NCBI GenBank assembly: GCA_930367215.1
Contig: OV884059.1
Span: 63,149,393 to 63,213,392 of the forward strand
Reading direction: 5' to 3'
From: Pollenia angustigena
Taxonomy: Eukaryota > Arthropoda > Insecta > Diptera > Polleniidae
Length of the DNA: 64,000 nucleotides
Numbering within the stretch: the stretch's first letter is position 1; each line of letters opens with the position of its first letter. The position numbers and the translations under genes were made by a program. This document shows positions 10,615 to 19,731 of this stretch, in pieces. Below the pieces are notes generated by a model. The model did no database searches. It was not told where the DNA came from and saw only the letters and a program-made list of their open reading frames with translations.

Positions 10615-10790
10615 CTTTAGTTTGTCTAAAACCTTTATGGATGAAGTTTCCTGATGATCTGGCCTAAGCAACCAGTGAAATGCATAGGAATATCTTATCC
10701 CATCAACAATAAATTTCAAGTGTTTTTATCAATAATAAAAACTGGGAATTAAGCACGAATAACAAAATCTTTTGAAATTAAAATTCTTAA
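10615..10790 (-). repeat. Inverted PLE repeat copy joined head-to-head
   Basis: From about 10615 the sequence turns round: it reads as the reverse complement of the repeat (TTTAGTTTGTCTAAAACC ... AATAAATTTCAAGTG ... GGGAATTAAGCACGAATAAC). This places a hammerhead-like motif at 10639-10700 on the plus strand, here with one change (AGCTTATCC to ATCTTATCC). The joint lies within a few bases of the predicted core. Inverted terminal-repeat copies are known for PLEs. Confidence 0.8.
10639..10700 (+). ncRNA. Hammerhead ribozyme-like motif in the inverted copy
   Basis: CTGATGA at 10651, CTGG-CCTAAGCAA-CCAG, GAAA, ATGCATA, GGAAT. The stem I outer strand GGATGA/TTATCC is kept. One G-to-T change lies in the internal loop of stem I. 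Confidence 0.6.
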
Positions 10791-10861
10791 TTTTTTAAAA
10801 TTTATTTCAACTAAATTGGGCTAGTGGTTGTCGAGCTATGTCAAACAACAGGGCCTAAAAC

Positions 10862-11125
10862 GTGATAAATTCCCCTATACGATAGTACTAACTTCAAATC
10901 GATACTCACTTCAAATCGCAGGAAAGAAGACAAAACGAATGATGCAGAAATTCTTCTTTTTGGGTCTAATTTCACATACAGTTCACAGAATTGAGTTGGC
11001 AAATCATGTGTTGTACTGTGTAATTATATGTAATTAAATATTCTTGTAACATTTTGGGTTCCTGTACTGTAATTATAAGACACTGTCTTGTTGTACAGGA
11101 AATGAAATTAATAAATAATCTGCGA
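10862..11125 (+). repeat. Element 3' end and LINE-like tail with hairpin
   Basis: 10862-11028 is the inverted partner of 1713-1900 (FPYTIVLTSNRYSLQIAGKK in one frame). Bases 11060-11125 then resemble the 3' tail of the LINE at 9659-9729: TGTAATTATAAGACACTG, CTTGTTGT, then ATTAATAAATAA. A perfect 8-bp stem TCCTGTAC/GTACAGGA (11060-11067 with 11093-11100) occupies the place of the LINE's CTAGC/GCTAG stem. Confidence 0.45.
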
Positions 11126-11211
11126 GTTTTTAGTAAGTGAGTACCAAATTCGAATTTAATGTCAGTAGTTTGTGAGGTTTGTGAAATCAATTTTCTATAA
11201 AAATTTTATTT

Positions 11212-11290
11212 ACGGCCAATTTCACCAAGTTTAGTTATAATTAACTACCAGTTTTAATTGTCAAAACATATTGTTAACTTTCAAAGACAA
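11212..11290. repeat. Fragment of the CGGCCATTTTCACC foldback family
   Basis: ACGGCCAATTTCACCAAG and the following TTATAATTAACTA match the left half of the complete MITE at 18342-18457. The right end is missing. Confidence 0.5.
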
Positions 11291-11315
11291 TAGAATAAAA
11301 AGCAGTTTGTTTTTA

Positions 11316-11445
11316 ATTTTGTTTTTTCTTCTTACCCACTTACAACTACAATTCGAGTCGGAAAGAACCCAACCAATTGTAGGGGGATGTAAGAAAAGAT
11401 AAACTCACTGTTTATTGTTGGTGTTTTGTTTGAGCTTTGATATTG
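11316..11445 (-). repeat. Diverged PLE terminal repeat, part 1
   Basis: Reads as the reverse complement of the PLE unit with many substitutions: CTTACAACTACAATT, CAATTGTAGGGGGATGTAAG, TTTGATATTGTTA. It breaks at 11452 and resumes at 18325, because the 6.9-kb element 11453-18324 was inserted here. Confidence 0.65.
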
Positions 11446-14400
11446 TTAAAAGCAGTGTGACCATATTAGTTTTTTTCAAGCTAAATTTAGCTTTATTTTT
11501 TCCTTTTAAGCTTGAGATATTTCATTTAGCTTTTTTTCAGCTTTTTTCAACGATGCATTTAGCTTTTCCTAGCCTTTTTTCAATTTAAATTTCGTGTTTA
11601 TTTATATTTTAAAATAAATAAAAGAGTTTATCCGAATAAACTTATGTGTGATTTAGTTAAAAGGGTAATAGTCTGGCAGAGCAGAAGAAATCGCTGTTGC
11701 AGATTTGATTTACATACATAACAGTGCTGCGAGGGGAAGAATACAAAAGTTATGCTATTTTCCAAAAAAAAGAATTTTTGTTAAGTCACACTTCGAAAAA
11801 TTTCTTGAACAAACAGTAAATTAATGTGATTTATAAGAACAAAAAACATACGTATTTCTATTTCATATTTCAGTGATAATAGCAAGACCACAAATCAATT
11901 ATTGAACAAAAGCCAAGCTTAGAGTAAGTTTTATGCCTATTGCATAAGAATTTAAAAATAAGGTTTAAGCATACAGTACTTTTCGTTTATAGTCACTACA
12001 GTTTTTAGCCACTTAAGCGATATTTTACAATTTATCTGTTTTTACGCAGTTATATGTAAGTAAATTTAATATAAAAGATTTACGTGATAGTCCATTTAGT
12101 GATGAAAGCATATTTGCCACATACTTATTTCCTCTATAAGCAGGCATCAAGAGCAAAAGTAAATCGAATTATAGGAGTTATAGTTACAATAGCAAATCGT
12201 TCTACGTTCTTTTTAATTATCGAAGACTCAAACCACTAAAAGAACTAAGAATTAAATCGTTTATTGTTTTTCATCATGAAAAAATTAGTTTTTGGCTTAG
12301 GTAGCAGAGAAAAATATCTTGTTTGGCCTTCTTATAGAGTGTTGTTGTCGTGGTCTAAATATAGTCGCTTTTAAAAGTTGGACATATGTACGGCGAAGTT
12401 TTTACTTAAGTGTTTTACATTGTCGTTGTCGTGATTTCGAATTTCAAACGGCTACGACTTCTATCACGACAACGACTTCCGTCAATGAGACTGCGAGTCT
12501 CATAAAGAAAACGGAATTGCTCCCATATCTTTTACTATGTTTATGTCAGAACTAAAAAAGCAAAATGCTTCTATATTCAAGCCAAGAAATGATATGTGTG
12601 ACATTTGTTTATCATATGCTGCAAAAAACGTATCCCAGGCACAGTATGACAGCCATAGACAAGAAATTGAGAATATGACAGAAGAGAAAATAAATGACAT
12701 TGAAAATGCTAAGTCTGGATTAAGCAAGGCCTATTGAAAAGGTCTGCGCAAGAAGCCTGATGATTATGTTTTCGTTCTTTTGAGCTTTCAAAAGTTGTTT
12801 ACATACACGTTTTTTCCTTTTGCTTTGTATATGTGGTAGTAAGTTTTTGACAGCTTAAAAGAAAAAGTTTTTTGTTTTTGTACAAGTAAGCAGACCTGAT
12901 AGATGGGCCTTGGGATTAAGTTAATTGCTGTGCAATGATATGCAAGCTGTGAAACTCCTTCCACAATCAGATGCAAATGCATCATACTATAAAATGAAAT
13001 TGCAAATACACAATTTCACCATTTATAATGTCATTACGCATGACTCTGACAACTATGTCTGGGATGAAACCGAAGGGAATTTGGTTGCATCTACCTTTGC
13101 CACTTGTAAAATAAAACATTTAAGAAACCTAATACTTACTTCGCCAAATTTTCATCATATTGTTATATACCTACTCTGATGGGTGTTTTTATCAGAATAG
13201 AAATGTGGTGTTGTCCAATGCTCTAATTTCCTTCTGTGTTGAAAAAAACGTAACAATTGAGCACAAATATTTGATAGTTGGGCATACTCAAATGGAGTGT
13301 GATTCCACACATTCTCTCATTCAACGTAAAATAAATAATAAGCTCATTAATTTACCTACGCAATTTGTCGATCTTATAAAAGACTCACGAAGAAATCCAC
13401 ATCCGTTAAAAGTACATCATTTAGATCATACATACTTTCTTGATTACGATTCGCTTCCAAAGAGATACTTATGTACCTATCTATTCGACCAGGTAAAGAA
13501 TCATCATATATATTATTTCTAAAGCACTTTTTTTTGTCGGTTGCAAATATCTTCCATACCACCGCATCAAATTTAAGGAATGATATCTCATTTTAAAGCT
13601 TATTTCTAACACTAATGACGAAAAATAATTAGAAATTGAAAAATTAATATTTTCATTGATAAAAATTACGGTGCGAAATAGTCTCACGGGTCATCTAGTC
13701 TTATATATAAATACGGAAGCAATTTTTTTATCGTTGATTTTTAAGTATCTTAACGTCCACCGATTTAAATGAAACATACATACCTATATCGTTTTAAAGG
13801 TATTTTTGTATAGAAATGCACAATATAAATTTTTTTTCTAAATTTTCAGGATTAAATGGTTTTAAAAGCGTTTTAAATTTGTTTGCAAACACACGCACAT
13901 ACATGTATAAAAAGAAGTTGTGTGTTTTGTTATTCTCCCAAAAGGTGTTTTTTTCTTGCCTTGTACTGGCAAACACACATGTGCACACATGTATAAAAGA
14001 CGGTCCCAGCGGGAAAAAGAAGGAGTACGGAGGCCTTCCAGAAGGCCTCTGTACCCCTTCTTTTGGATAAACAAAGCCTTCTCGCTCCATTCCATACTCA
14101 TATTTTTTTACACGCGTTGTCATTGCGGAGAAGGCCTTCCGCTTTCCATTCTTCCCCAGAGCTTCTTAAAGGCCTTCAAATAAATGGCTCTTAGAAGGCT
14201 TTCCAGAGAATGACTTTGAAAAGGCCTTAGCAAAAAGGTTATCTTGAAGGGCTTTTAAGAAAGGTATGTTAAAAGGCCTTTCAATTACTGGCTCTTAAAA
14301 GGCCTTTCAGACCATCCTTCTACAAATGCATTAAAGGTCATATTGAAGGGCTATCAGTCTAAAACATTAAGGAATATTTCCTTACAAATGAAATTAGAAG

Positions 14401-14573
14401 ACTGAATAGGCTTCATGTAACGTATGTTTATATATTTTATTAAACTTATTGTGGTTTAATAACACATGTGATACCTATTTTTTTATTGAAATAATCAAAT
14501 TTGCTAAACATTGTAAATAAAAGTATACCTATAATAAAAAAAAACTTTTAAGCACAAGTACCTATCTTCCTTA

Positions 14574-14952
14574 AGGTGCTATCAGACGGAATGTATTTTA
14601 CATATGTACTGTCACTTTTCTTACCCATATGTAATTCCGTATGTATGTCAAAATTTCCAGTTTACATACGATTCATAATTTTTGCTATCACACCTGCTTA
14701 TGTTTTTCCTTATGACATAACCTATAAATGTAAACAAAAGCTGACTTTTGTTTACTTTTCAGAACAAACCAGCTGTTTTGTTTATGTTTGCCACAGGAAA
14801 ATAGAGCGTGTTCTAATCGAAAAAGTTACATATGTATTTCCACATGTATTTTACACATGCAAAGTTTCATATGTATCACACGATGTGTACAACTTTTACA
14901 GATGGAAAATTTGACAGTACATATGTAAAATACATCCCGTCTGATAGCACCT
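14574..14952. mobile_element. 379-bp MITE, TTA target duplication (copy 1)
   Basis: Terminal inverted repeats AGGTGCTATCAGACGG extend inwards over ATGTATTTTACATATG. Flanked by TTA at 14571-14573 and 14953-14955. Same length and sequence family as 47365-47743. A TWA 3-bp duplication and a non-coding interior suggest a PIF/Harbinger-related MITE. Confidence 0.75.
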
Positions 14953-14968
14953 TTAATGGACAAAACTC

Positions 14969-15210
14969 AACTAAAATGATTTACATTATTGTTTTTATTT
15001 TGTATTTTAATATGCACCTACTTTGTTACTTTGTTTTTATAACGGGATCTGAAAAAAACAAAACAAAAAATTTTACTCTTTCTCTTTTCCACTTCAACTA
15101 AAATGATTTACAGCATATTTTACTTTGTTTTTGTAAAGGGATCTGAATTCTTTTGCTTTTGCTTGTGCAAAAAAAAAACAAAACAAAAAATGTTACTCCT
15201 TCTTTTCTCG
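14969..15210. repeat. Tandem duplication, ~125-bp period, two copies
   Basis: CAACTAAAATGATTTACA, TTACTTTGTTTTT, GGGATCTGAA and AAAACAAAACAAAAAAT occur in the same order at 14969-15086 and again at 15095-15210, with small indels. Confidence 0.6.
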
Positions 15211-15371
15211 CTTCTCATACCAAAGAGCCGAGGCCTTCTATGAGGCATTCTTTAGCAGTTACGTAAGAATATGAATTAAATCCAAAAATTTTTTAAGCAG
15301 GCCTTTAAAAAGGCCTGAAGTAAGAAGGTCTGGGGTGTGTTGTTATTATACTTGCAAACACACATGTACAC

Positions 15372-16712
15372 CAGGGTTGTCAGAAGTGGCGATTTCTCGC
15401 CAAACGTGGCGATTTTCAAACATGTTTGGCAACCTAATTTCTGATTTGGCGACATGGCGATTTTTTGGCGATATATAAAATAGTTAAAATCACCAATTGG
15501 CTATTTTTGATGACCTATGAATTTGTTTTGAAATGCGTTAAATTCAATACTTAGAAATAAATTATTTTAATTCTCGTATTTTTATAAATAAAATTTCATT
15601 AAGTCTATAAACATTTTCACATTATACTTATATATATGTGGAAATTTATTATCACAGATCAAATATGTTTAATCCTATCATACCTTTGGACGTTTATGAA
15701 ACACAATGGAAAAAATAAGCGTTGGTTAATTGAAAGATAACTAAATAAGTTTTGGCCAACATTTTAAAGCTACAAGGGTACGGTAGGTACGTAAAATTTT
15801 AAGGACTTTATTTTGGCTGTCCTTAATATGCAGTTATTACAACTAGTAATGCCTGTGTTGAAACTATGAACTCCACTAAAACTCGTCTTCGAATTAGAAT
15901 GCAATACGAACTTCTAGACGCGTTATTAGGAGTTATACAGGCATGTTCTGTAAATCACAAGATTTCAAATCACTTGTGATTTTGAAATCACAATTATGAT
16001 TAATGGGTGATTTGAAAACCACAAAAGTTTTAACTTAGTTAAAAATGGTGGAAACAAATAAGCAAGTAATTTTAATTGGCGGCCACTTAGCTGACACGTT
16101 TAAAATCACAATTAGGAAAAAAGCTTTTTGTCCAGAACACATTTTTTGTGATTTCAAATCACTTTCACAAAAAGTGATTTTCAGAACATACCTGATAAGT
16201 TATATGAATGGGAATAGTACATGTTGCACTTCTTTAGTACTTTCGTTTAATAAATGTTATACCCTCACAACGTATTCCAAATTAGAAGACAAATAGCGAG
16301 TCTTGACGGTGAAGCGTTTTAGATATATAATAAAACTGCAACTATTGTATATGGTGCATTTCTAATATTTGTTTAGTACTAGCCGCAAAAAATCTTTTTT
16401 TGTTGCTGTAAGTAGACTGCTATAAATTATTTTATGTAAACATCGTACCATTTTTGTGTTCACTAATTTTTTTTTTATTTCGGTCGAAATCAAAATTAAG
16501 CAAAATATATATTATGGCGACTTTTTTTGAATTTTTGGCGTATTTAAGTGATACGGAACTAATTCAGCTTTTATAATTTATAAAAAATATTTTTAATAAT
16601 TTAAAAAATATGTATTTTATTGTCAAAAACTTGTAAACAAAGGCTTTGGCGATTTTGGGGATTTTTGATATTGAATTTGGCGAAAAAGGTCAAAATCAAT
16701 CTGACAACCCCG
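15372..16712. mobile_element. Non-autonomous hAT-type element, perfect 8-bp TSD
   Basis: Ends CAGGGTTGTCAGA and TCTGACAACCCCG, flanked by ATGTACAC at 15364-15371 and 16713-16720. TGGCGATTT-type motifs are repeated near both ends. No transposase remnant seen. A smaller foldback (15940-16193) lies inside. Confidence 0.85.
15940..16193. mobile_element. Small foldback element (MITE)
   Basis: Ends CAGGCATGTTCTG and CAGAACATACCTG, with GTGATTTGAAATCAC-like motifs iterated in both orientations. I could not settle its target duplication. Confidence 0.55.
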
Positions 16713-18341
16713 ATGTACACAAATGTATAAACGACGGTTATGCTCAAGGTATATTTATAGCTATAAATATACCTTGGTTATGCTCTATGTTGTTCTCCCA
16801 AAATGTTTTTGTTTTCATTTTGCACTTGCAAACACACATGTATAAACGTATTAGGACAGGGTTACCTTAGACATTTAAGAAAATGAAGTCGCGTAAAAAC
16901 GTCGTTTAGAAAAATAAAAGTCGGAAACTTTTTTAATGACTTTTAACGAAGATCTGTGTTTCTATTTTTTACTTTGATAACATTTCATGAAAATCTTATA
17001 AATAAATTACGGGGATATGCACAATATATTTTTTTTCTAAATTTTTGGAATAAAAGTGTTTAAAAAGCATTTTAATTTATCCTATAGACACACGTACAAA
17101 GATAGGTGAATAGTGAATTTAGCCGTTCTCTTAAAATGTGTACGATTTTATTGTACAACGCACAGGTTCTCTCAAAAGTAAATGTGAAGTGGTCGAATTT
17201 TGGCCACCGGGCGATCCTAGTAACTATTTGATGCTCTACATATGCATTAAAAATTTTACTAATTTAAATTCATTTATAGGTAAAAAAGGAGATCCCACGG
17301 TAAACATGATTCGTGCCTTGGCATACGACAACACTGGAATCATTTATTTTAAAACAAATATGAATATGCGATTCTTTCACAACGAACAGCAAAAAAATTC
17401 ACTGATAAAGAACCTTGTGGATTACATACCCAAAGATTAAAAATTTCGAAGAAGAAATGGGAACATCTTCAAGACCTCAAATCTATACTTCCTACATATT
17501 GTCATTACTTTTATGACAACATTCCATTTGAAAATTAAATATAATTTTTTTTAACATTCTATACTGAAGTATTTTTTTTCTAAAATAAATTATTACATAC
17601 ATAATTAATGAATTTAATATTTTTTTAGTTTTTTATCATTTGAAATATTAAATTAAAAGATATTTTAAAATATTTATGTACTGTTTTAATACAATGAATT
17701 TTAATAAATTTTGTTTTTAATAAACTTAGTACAAAACTTAATTACTTAATAAAGTGGGAAGAATACTTATATTCTAAAAACAAAGTCACCATTTCTCATG
17801 TTTAATGTTGTAACGTCTTTTTGTTTCAGAAAATCGAATGCCAAAAAGGCGTAACAACCATAACTTAAAAAATATTAACAAAAAATCTTAAGAAATAACT
17901 GCCTTATTTATAAAAAATAAAACATGTTAATAAAGGGTTTATTAAACGGATTTTGTATGAAAATCCGTTTCATAAAGCCTTTATTAACCGGTTTTATTTT
18001 TTATAAATTAGGCCGTAAGTCTGTAGTCGTGTTTTAAGCAAGACAATAAAATATGCCTTTTAAATCTAAAATATCTTTAATTCTACAACGTTTTTTGCTT
18101 CTCCTATAAAAAAAATAAAAATTGTTGTTACGCCATTTTGCATATTAGGTGACGATAAGCAATACCTAATCTATGAAAAATATCGAAATAGTTAAAAGTT
18201 ACTACACGAAGCTATAAAAAAATTCATCTTTATTTTGTGGCTTTAAATTTCCATCTTTAGCTTTTTTTGTGCTCTATTTCAAACATGATTTAGCTTTATA
18301 TTTTTAAAAAATCTGGTCACACTGGTTACAAGTAAGACTTA

Positions 18342-18457
18342 CGGCCATTTTCACCAAGTTCGGTTATAATTAACTATCGGTTATAGGTGTCAAAACATAT
18401 TGGTAATCGGAACTTTGATTGAAAGTTAGTTTTAACCGAACTTGGTGAAAATAGCCG
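18342..18457. mobile_element. 116-bp MITE, TTA target duplication
   Basis: Near-perfect inverted repeats CGGCCATTTTCACCAAGTTC / GAACTTGGTGAAAATAGCCG, flanked by TTA at 18339-18341 and 18458-18460. Inserted in the diverged PLE repeat. Confidence 0.8.
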
Positions 18458-18529
18458 TTAGAGTGTGTATAATTTTTATTCGCTTTACGGTTTTAGTTGT
18501 TTAATATTTTTGGCTTTTCTAAAATCTTT

Positions 18530-18594
18530 GGAAAAGGTTTCCTGATGAGCTGGCCTAAGCAACCAGTGAAATGCACATATAAGCTAGCTTTCCC
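18530..18594 (+). ncRNA. Hammerhead ribozyme-like motif in the old PLE copy
   Basis: GGAAA ... GGTTTC CTGATGA GCTGG CCTAAGCAA CCAGT GAAA, then ATG-CA-CAT (3-bp stem III with a 2-base loop), then a pyrimidine-poor stretch ending CTTTCC that pairs with GGAAA. Here the first stem II pair is G-U, closer to the hammerhead consensus than the U-U of the tandem units. The inner part of stem I is diverged. Confidence 0.6.
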
Positions 18595-19015
18595 TCAACA
18601 ATAAATTTCAGTGTATTTATCAAATATGAAGAATTGGGAATGTAGCACGTCAAATAAACTTTGTATTCCCAAAACTAACTTTGATAAAGCAATAGTTTGT
18701 TTTAATTGACATTTATAACCCTGAAGGAAATGTCAATAGTGAAACTGTAATGAATCACTATGTATTGACTTTATCGCCAGTACTACCAATGCTAATTCTT
18801 GCTTTACAGCTGTCAACAATTTTTCCTTTTTTTCTCAAAGGCAGACAAAAGTGTAAACGCTTTGCTGACAGTGTAACCAAAATAATCGACAAAGGTGGCA
18901 ACTTTTAGACCTTTTGTCCCAGGTTTCCTGCAGGAAAACTGAATATCGATTTGGCTAGTAGGAATGTGCTAGTTTGTAGGTACTTTCTGCTAATAGGAAA
19001 TATTTTTGTACATAC

Positions 19016-19258
19016 CGCAATAAGTTATAGCATTTAGAATGCCTTTATCAAGAAGATTTAAGTGCAAGTCACATTCAGCACTAGGAAGGATATAAGATAT
19101 AACAGCCGTTTCAACAACCGATGCCATAGCAGCCGGAAAAGCTACCAACAATAATAATATGTTAAATCTTCCAAATCCAGCGATTGCAATAGCCTTTTCG
19201 AAATCAGCTGGCATTTCATCATCTTCCAGTGATTCAACTTTTTGTTGATTCCTTTTAT
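19016..19258 (-). CDS. SV2-like MFS transporter, exon 2 (partial gene)
   Basis: A host gene fragment. The translation has the acidic lead SLEDDEMPADFEKAIAIAG, then GFGRFNILLLLVAF as the start of the first membrane helix, ending SYILPSAECDLHLNLLDKG. ADFE.A(I)...G.G.F and ILPSAECDL are typical of the insect SV2-like branch of the major facilitator superfamily, membrane transporters of uncertain substrate. The exon starts after TATAG at 19259 and ends TTGCG before GTATG at 19015, in phase 1. It joins exon 1 in frame. Later exons, with the remaining helices, should lie to the left but I found none down to base 1. The following intron is therefore very long, or the gene is a remnant. Confidence 0.75.
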
Positions 19259-19324
19259 CTATACAAAAAAATACACTTATACCTATTAGTATTTAAAAAT
19301 GTTTTAAAATCTTAATATTTTTAC

Positions 19325-19358
19325 CATTTTTAGTTTTATTCTTTATCATTGCAACCAT
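19325..19358 (-). CDS. SV2-like MFS transporter, exon 1 (start codon)
   Basis: ATG at 19358-19356 in the context AAAAAATGG gives MVAMIKNKTKN, then one base before the donor GGTAAAA. The 66-bp intron 19324-19259 ends TTTTGTATAG. Splicing phase 1 joins AAT G|AT AAA to continue into the acidic lead of exon 2 without a stop. The short intron size is typical of flies. A further start at the fourth codon is possible. Confidence 0.6.
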
Positions 19359-19731
19359 TTTTTATCACGTTTTCCTTAACTTAGTTTTTTCCGATAAGTA
19401 GGTATCCTATTGCTAACCGATACTAGACAAATTTTTTTTTTAATTATTGCCTAACACCACATTTTAAAATTAAACTTAAAACGCTTTAAATTTTCATTTA
19501 AAAAAAAATTCTTTTCTTCTGTCTTTCCAAAATCTTACTAATTATGCTCTCGAGTTGAAGTATCCATTATTAAAAGTTTAAAACACCAAGTTTATCTTTA
19601 ATATTGTAAATTATCCGAAGTAAACAAACAATTAGACTTAACAATGAAAACAGCAAAAAGCACTGTTACAGATTAGTTGCACCGAATCGTTGACACCTTA
19701 TTCGTAAAAATTTCATTTTTGTGTTTTAAAA
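19359..19731. promoter_or_regulatory. Region upstream of the SV2-like start
   Basis: About 370 bases between the start codon and the next element. It should hold the 5' UTR and possibly a promoter if the gene is live. I see no clear TATA box or initiator that I would defend. Confidence 0.25.

Larger units (their letters stand above)
13790..15370. repeat. AGGCCTT-rich nested repeat region
   Basis: At least seven AGGCCTT palindromes occur between 14027 and 14310, and three more at 15229-15315, on either side of an inserted MITE (14574-14952). GCAAACACACATG-type motifs recur near 13885, 13970, 15353 and 16828. This looks like the two subterminal regions of one element. No coding content. Confidence 0.45.
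12537..17440 (+). pseudogene. Broken transposase-like protein with YSDGC...YQNRN motif
   Basis: Pieces in order: 12537-12736 (ASIFKPRNDMCDICLSYAAK, a CxxC module); 12924-13179 (CNDMQAVKLLPQ, YYKMKLQIHNFTIYN, THDSDNYVWDETEGN); 13160-13492 (YTYSDGCFYQNRNVVLSNAL, GHTQMECDSTHSLIQRK); 17280-17440 (GKKGDPTVNMIRAL). I know this motif series from a multicopy insect protein family whose C-terminal part has SIRPGKK followed by GDP.V. Frame changes occur between pieces 1 and 2, near 13165-13175 and near 13460, so the gene is dead. SIRP ends at 13491 and GKKGDP resumes at 17280, with CAG/GTAAAG and TTTATAG/G at the two edges. The 3.8-kb gap may therefore be an intron swollen by insertions. Acidic residues in YSDGC and MECDS could belong to an RNase H-like active site; this is inference. 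Confidence 0.6.
11453..18324 (+). mobile_element. 6.9-kb TIR element with 8-bp target duplication (hAT-like), unplaced family
   Basis: The ends are CAGTGTGACCA and TGGTCACACTG. Flanks are GTTAAAAG (11445-11452) and GTTACAAG (18325-18332), an 8-bp duplication differing in one base. The intact PLE repeats read GATATTGTTACAAGTAG here, so the pre-insertion site is known independently. Subterminal TTTAGCTTT motifs repeat at both ends (11480-11580 and 18255-18300). An 8-bp duplication and a CAG...CTG end are hAT-like, but the protein inside (12537-17440) is not the classical hAT transposase. A hAT-type element (15372-16712) and MITEs sit inside it. Confidence 0.7.
18325..18690 (-). repeat. Diverged PLE terminal repeat, part 2
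   Basis: Continuation of 11316-11445 after the 6.9-kb insertion: GTTACAAGTAAGACTT, then (after an inserted MITE) TTTTAGTTGTTTAATATTTTT, a hammerhead motif, AACAATAAATTTCAGTGT and TTCCCAAAACTAACTTTGAT. Substantially diverged from the 3.8-10.8 kb units, so it is an older copy. Confidence 0.7.

Noticed and set aside
13794..14183. Several overlapping open frames of 79-109 codons on both strands
   Set aside because: They overlap in four frames across AGGCCTT palindromes and a GC-richer stretch, the pattern of chance ORFs. No domain match.
17138..17279. N-terminal half of the open frame ending at 17440
   Set aside because: Only the part from 17280 matches the YSDGC protein family, and a consensus acceptor TTTATAG stands right before it. 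The upstream codons are probably intron or chance.
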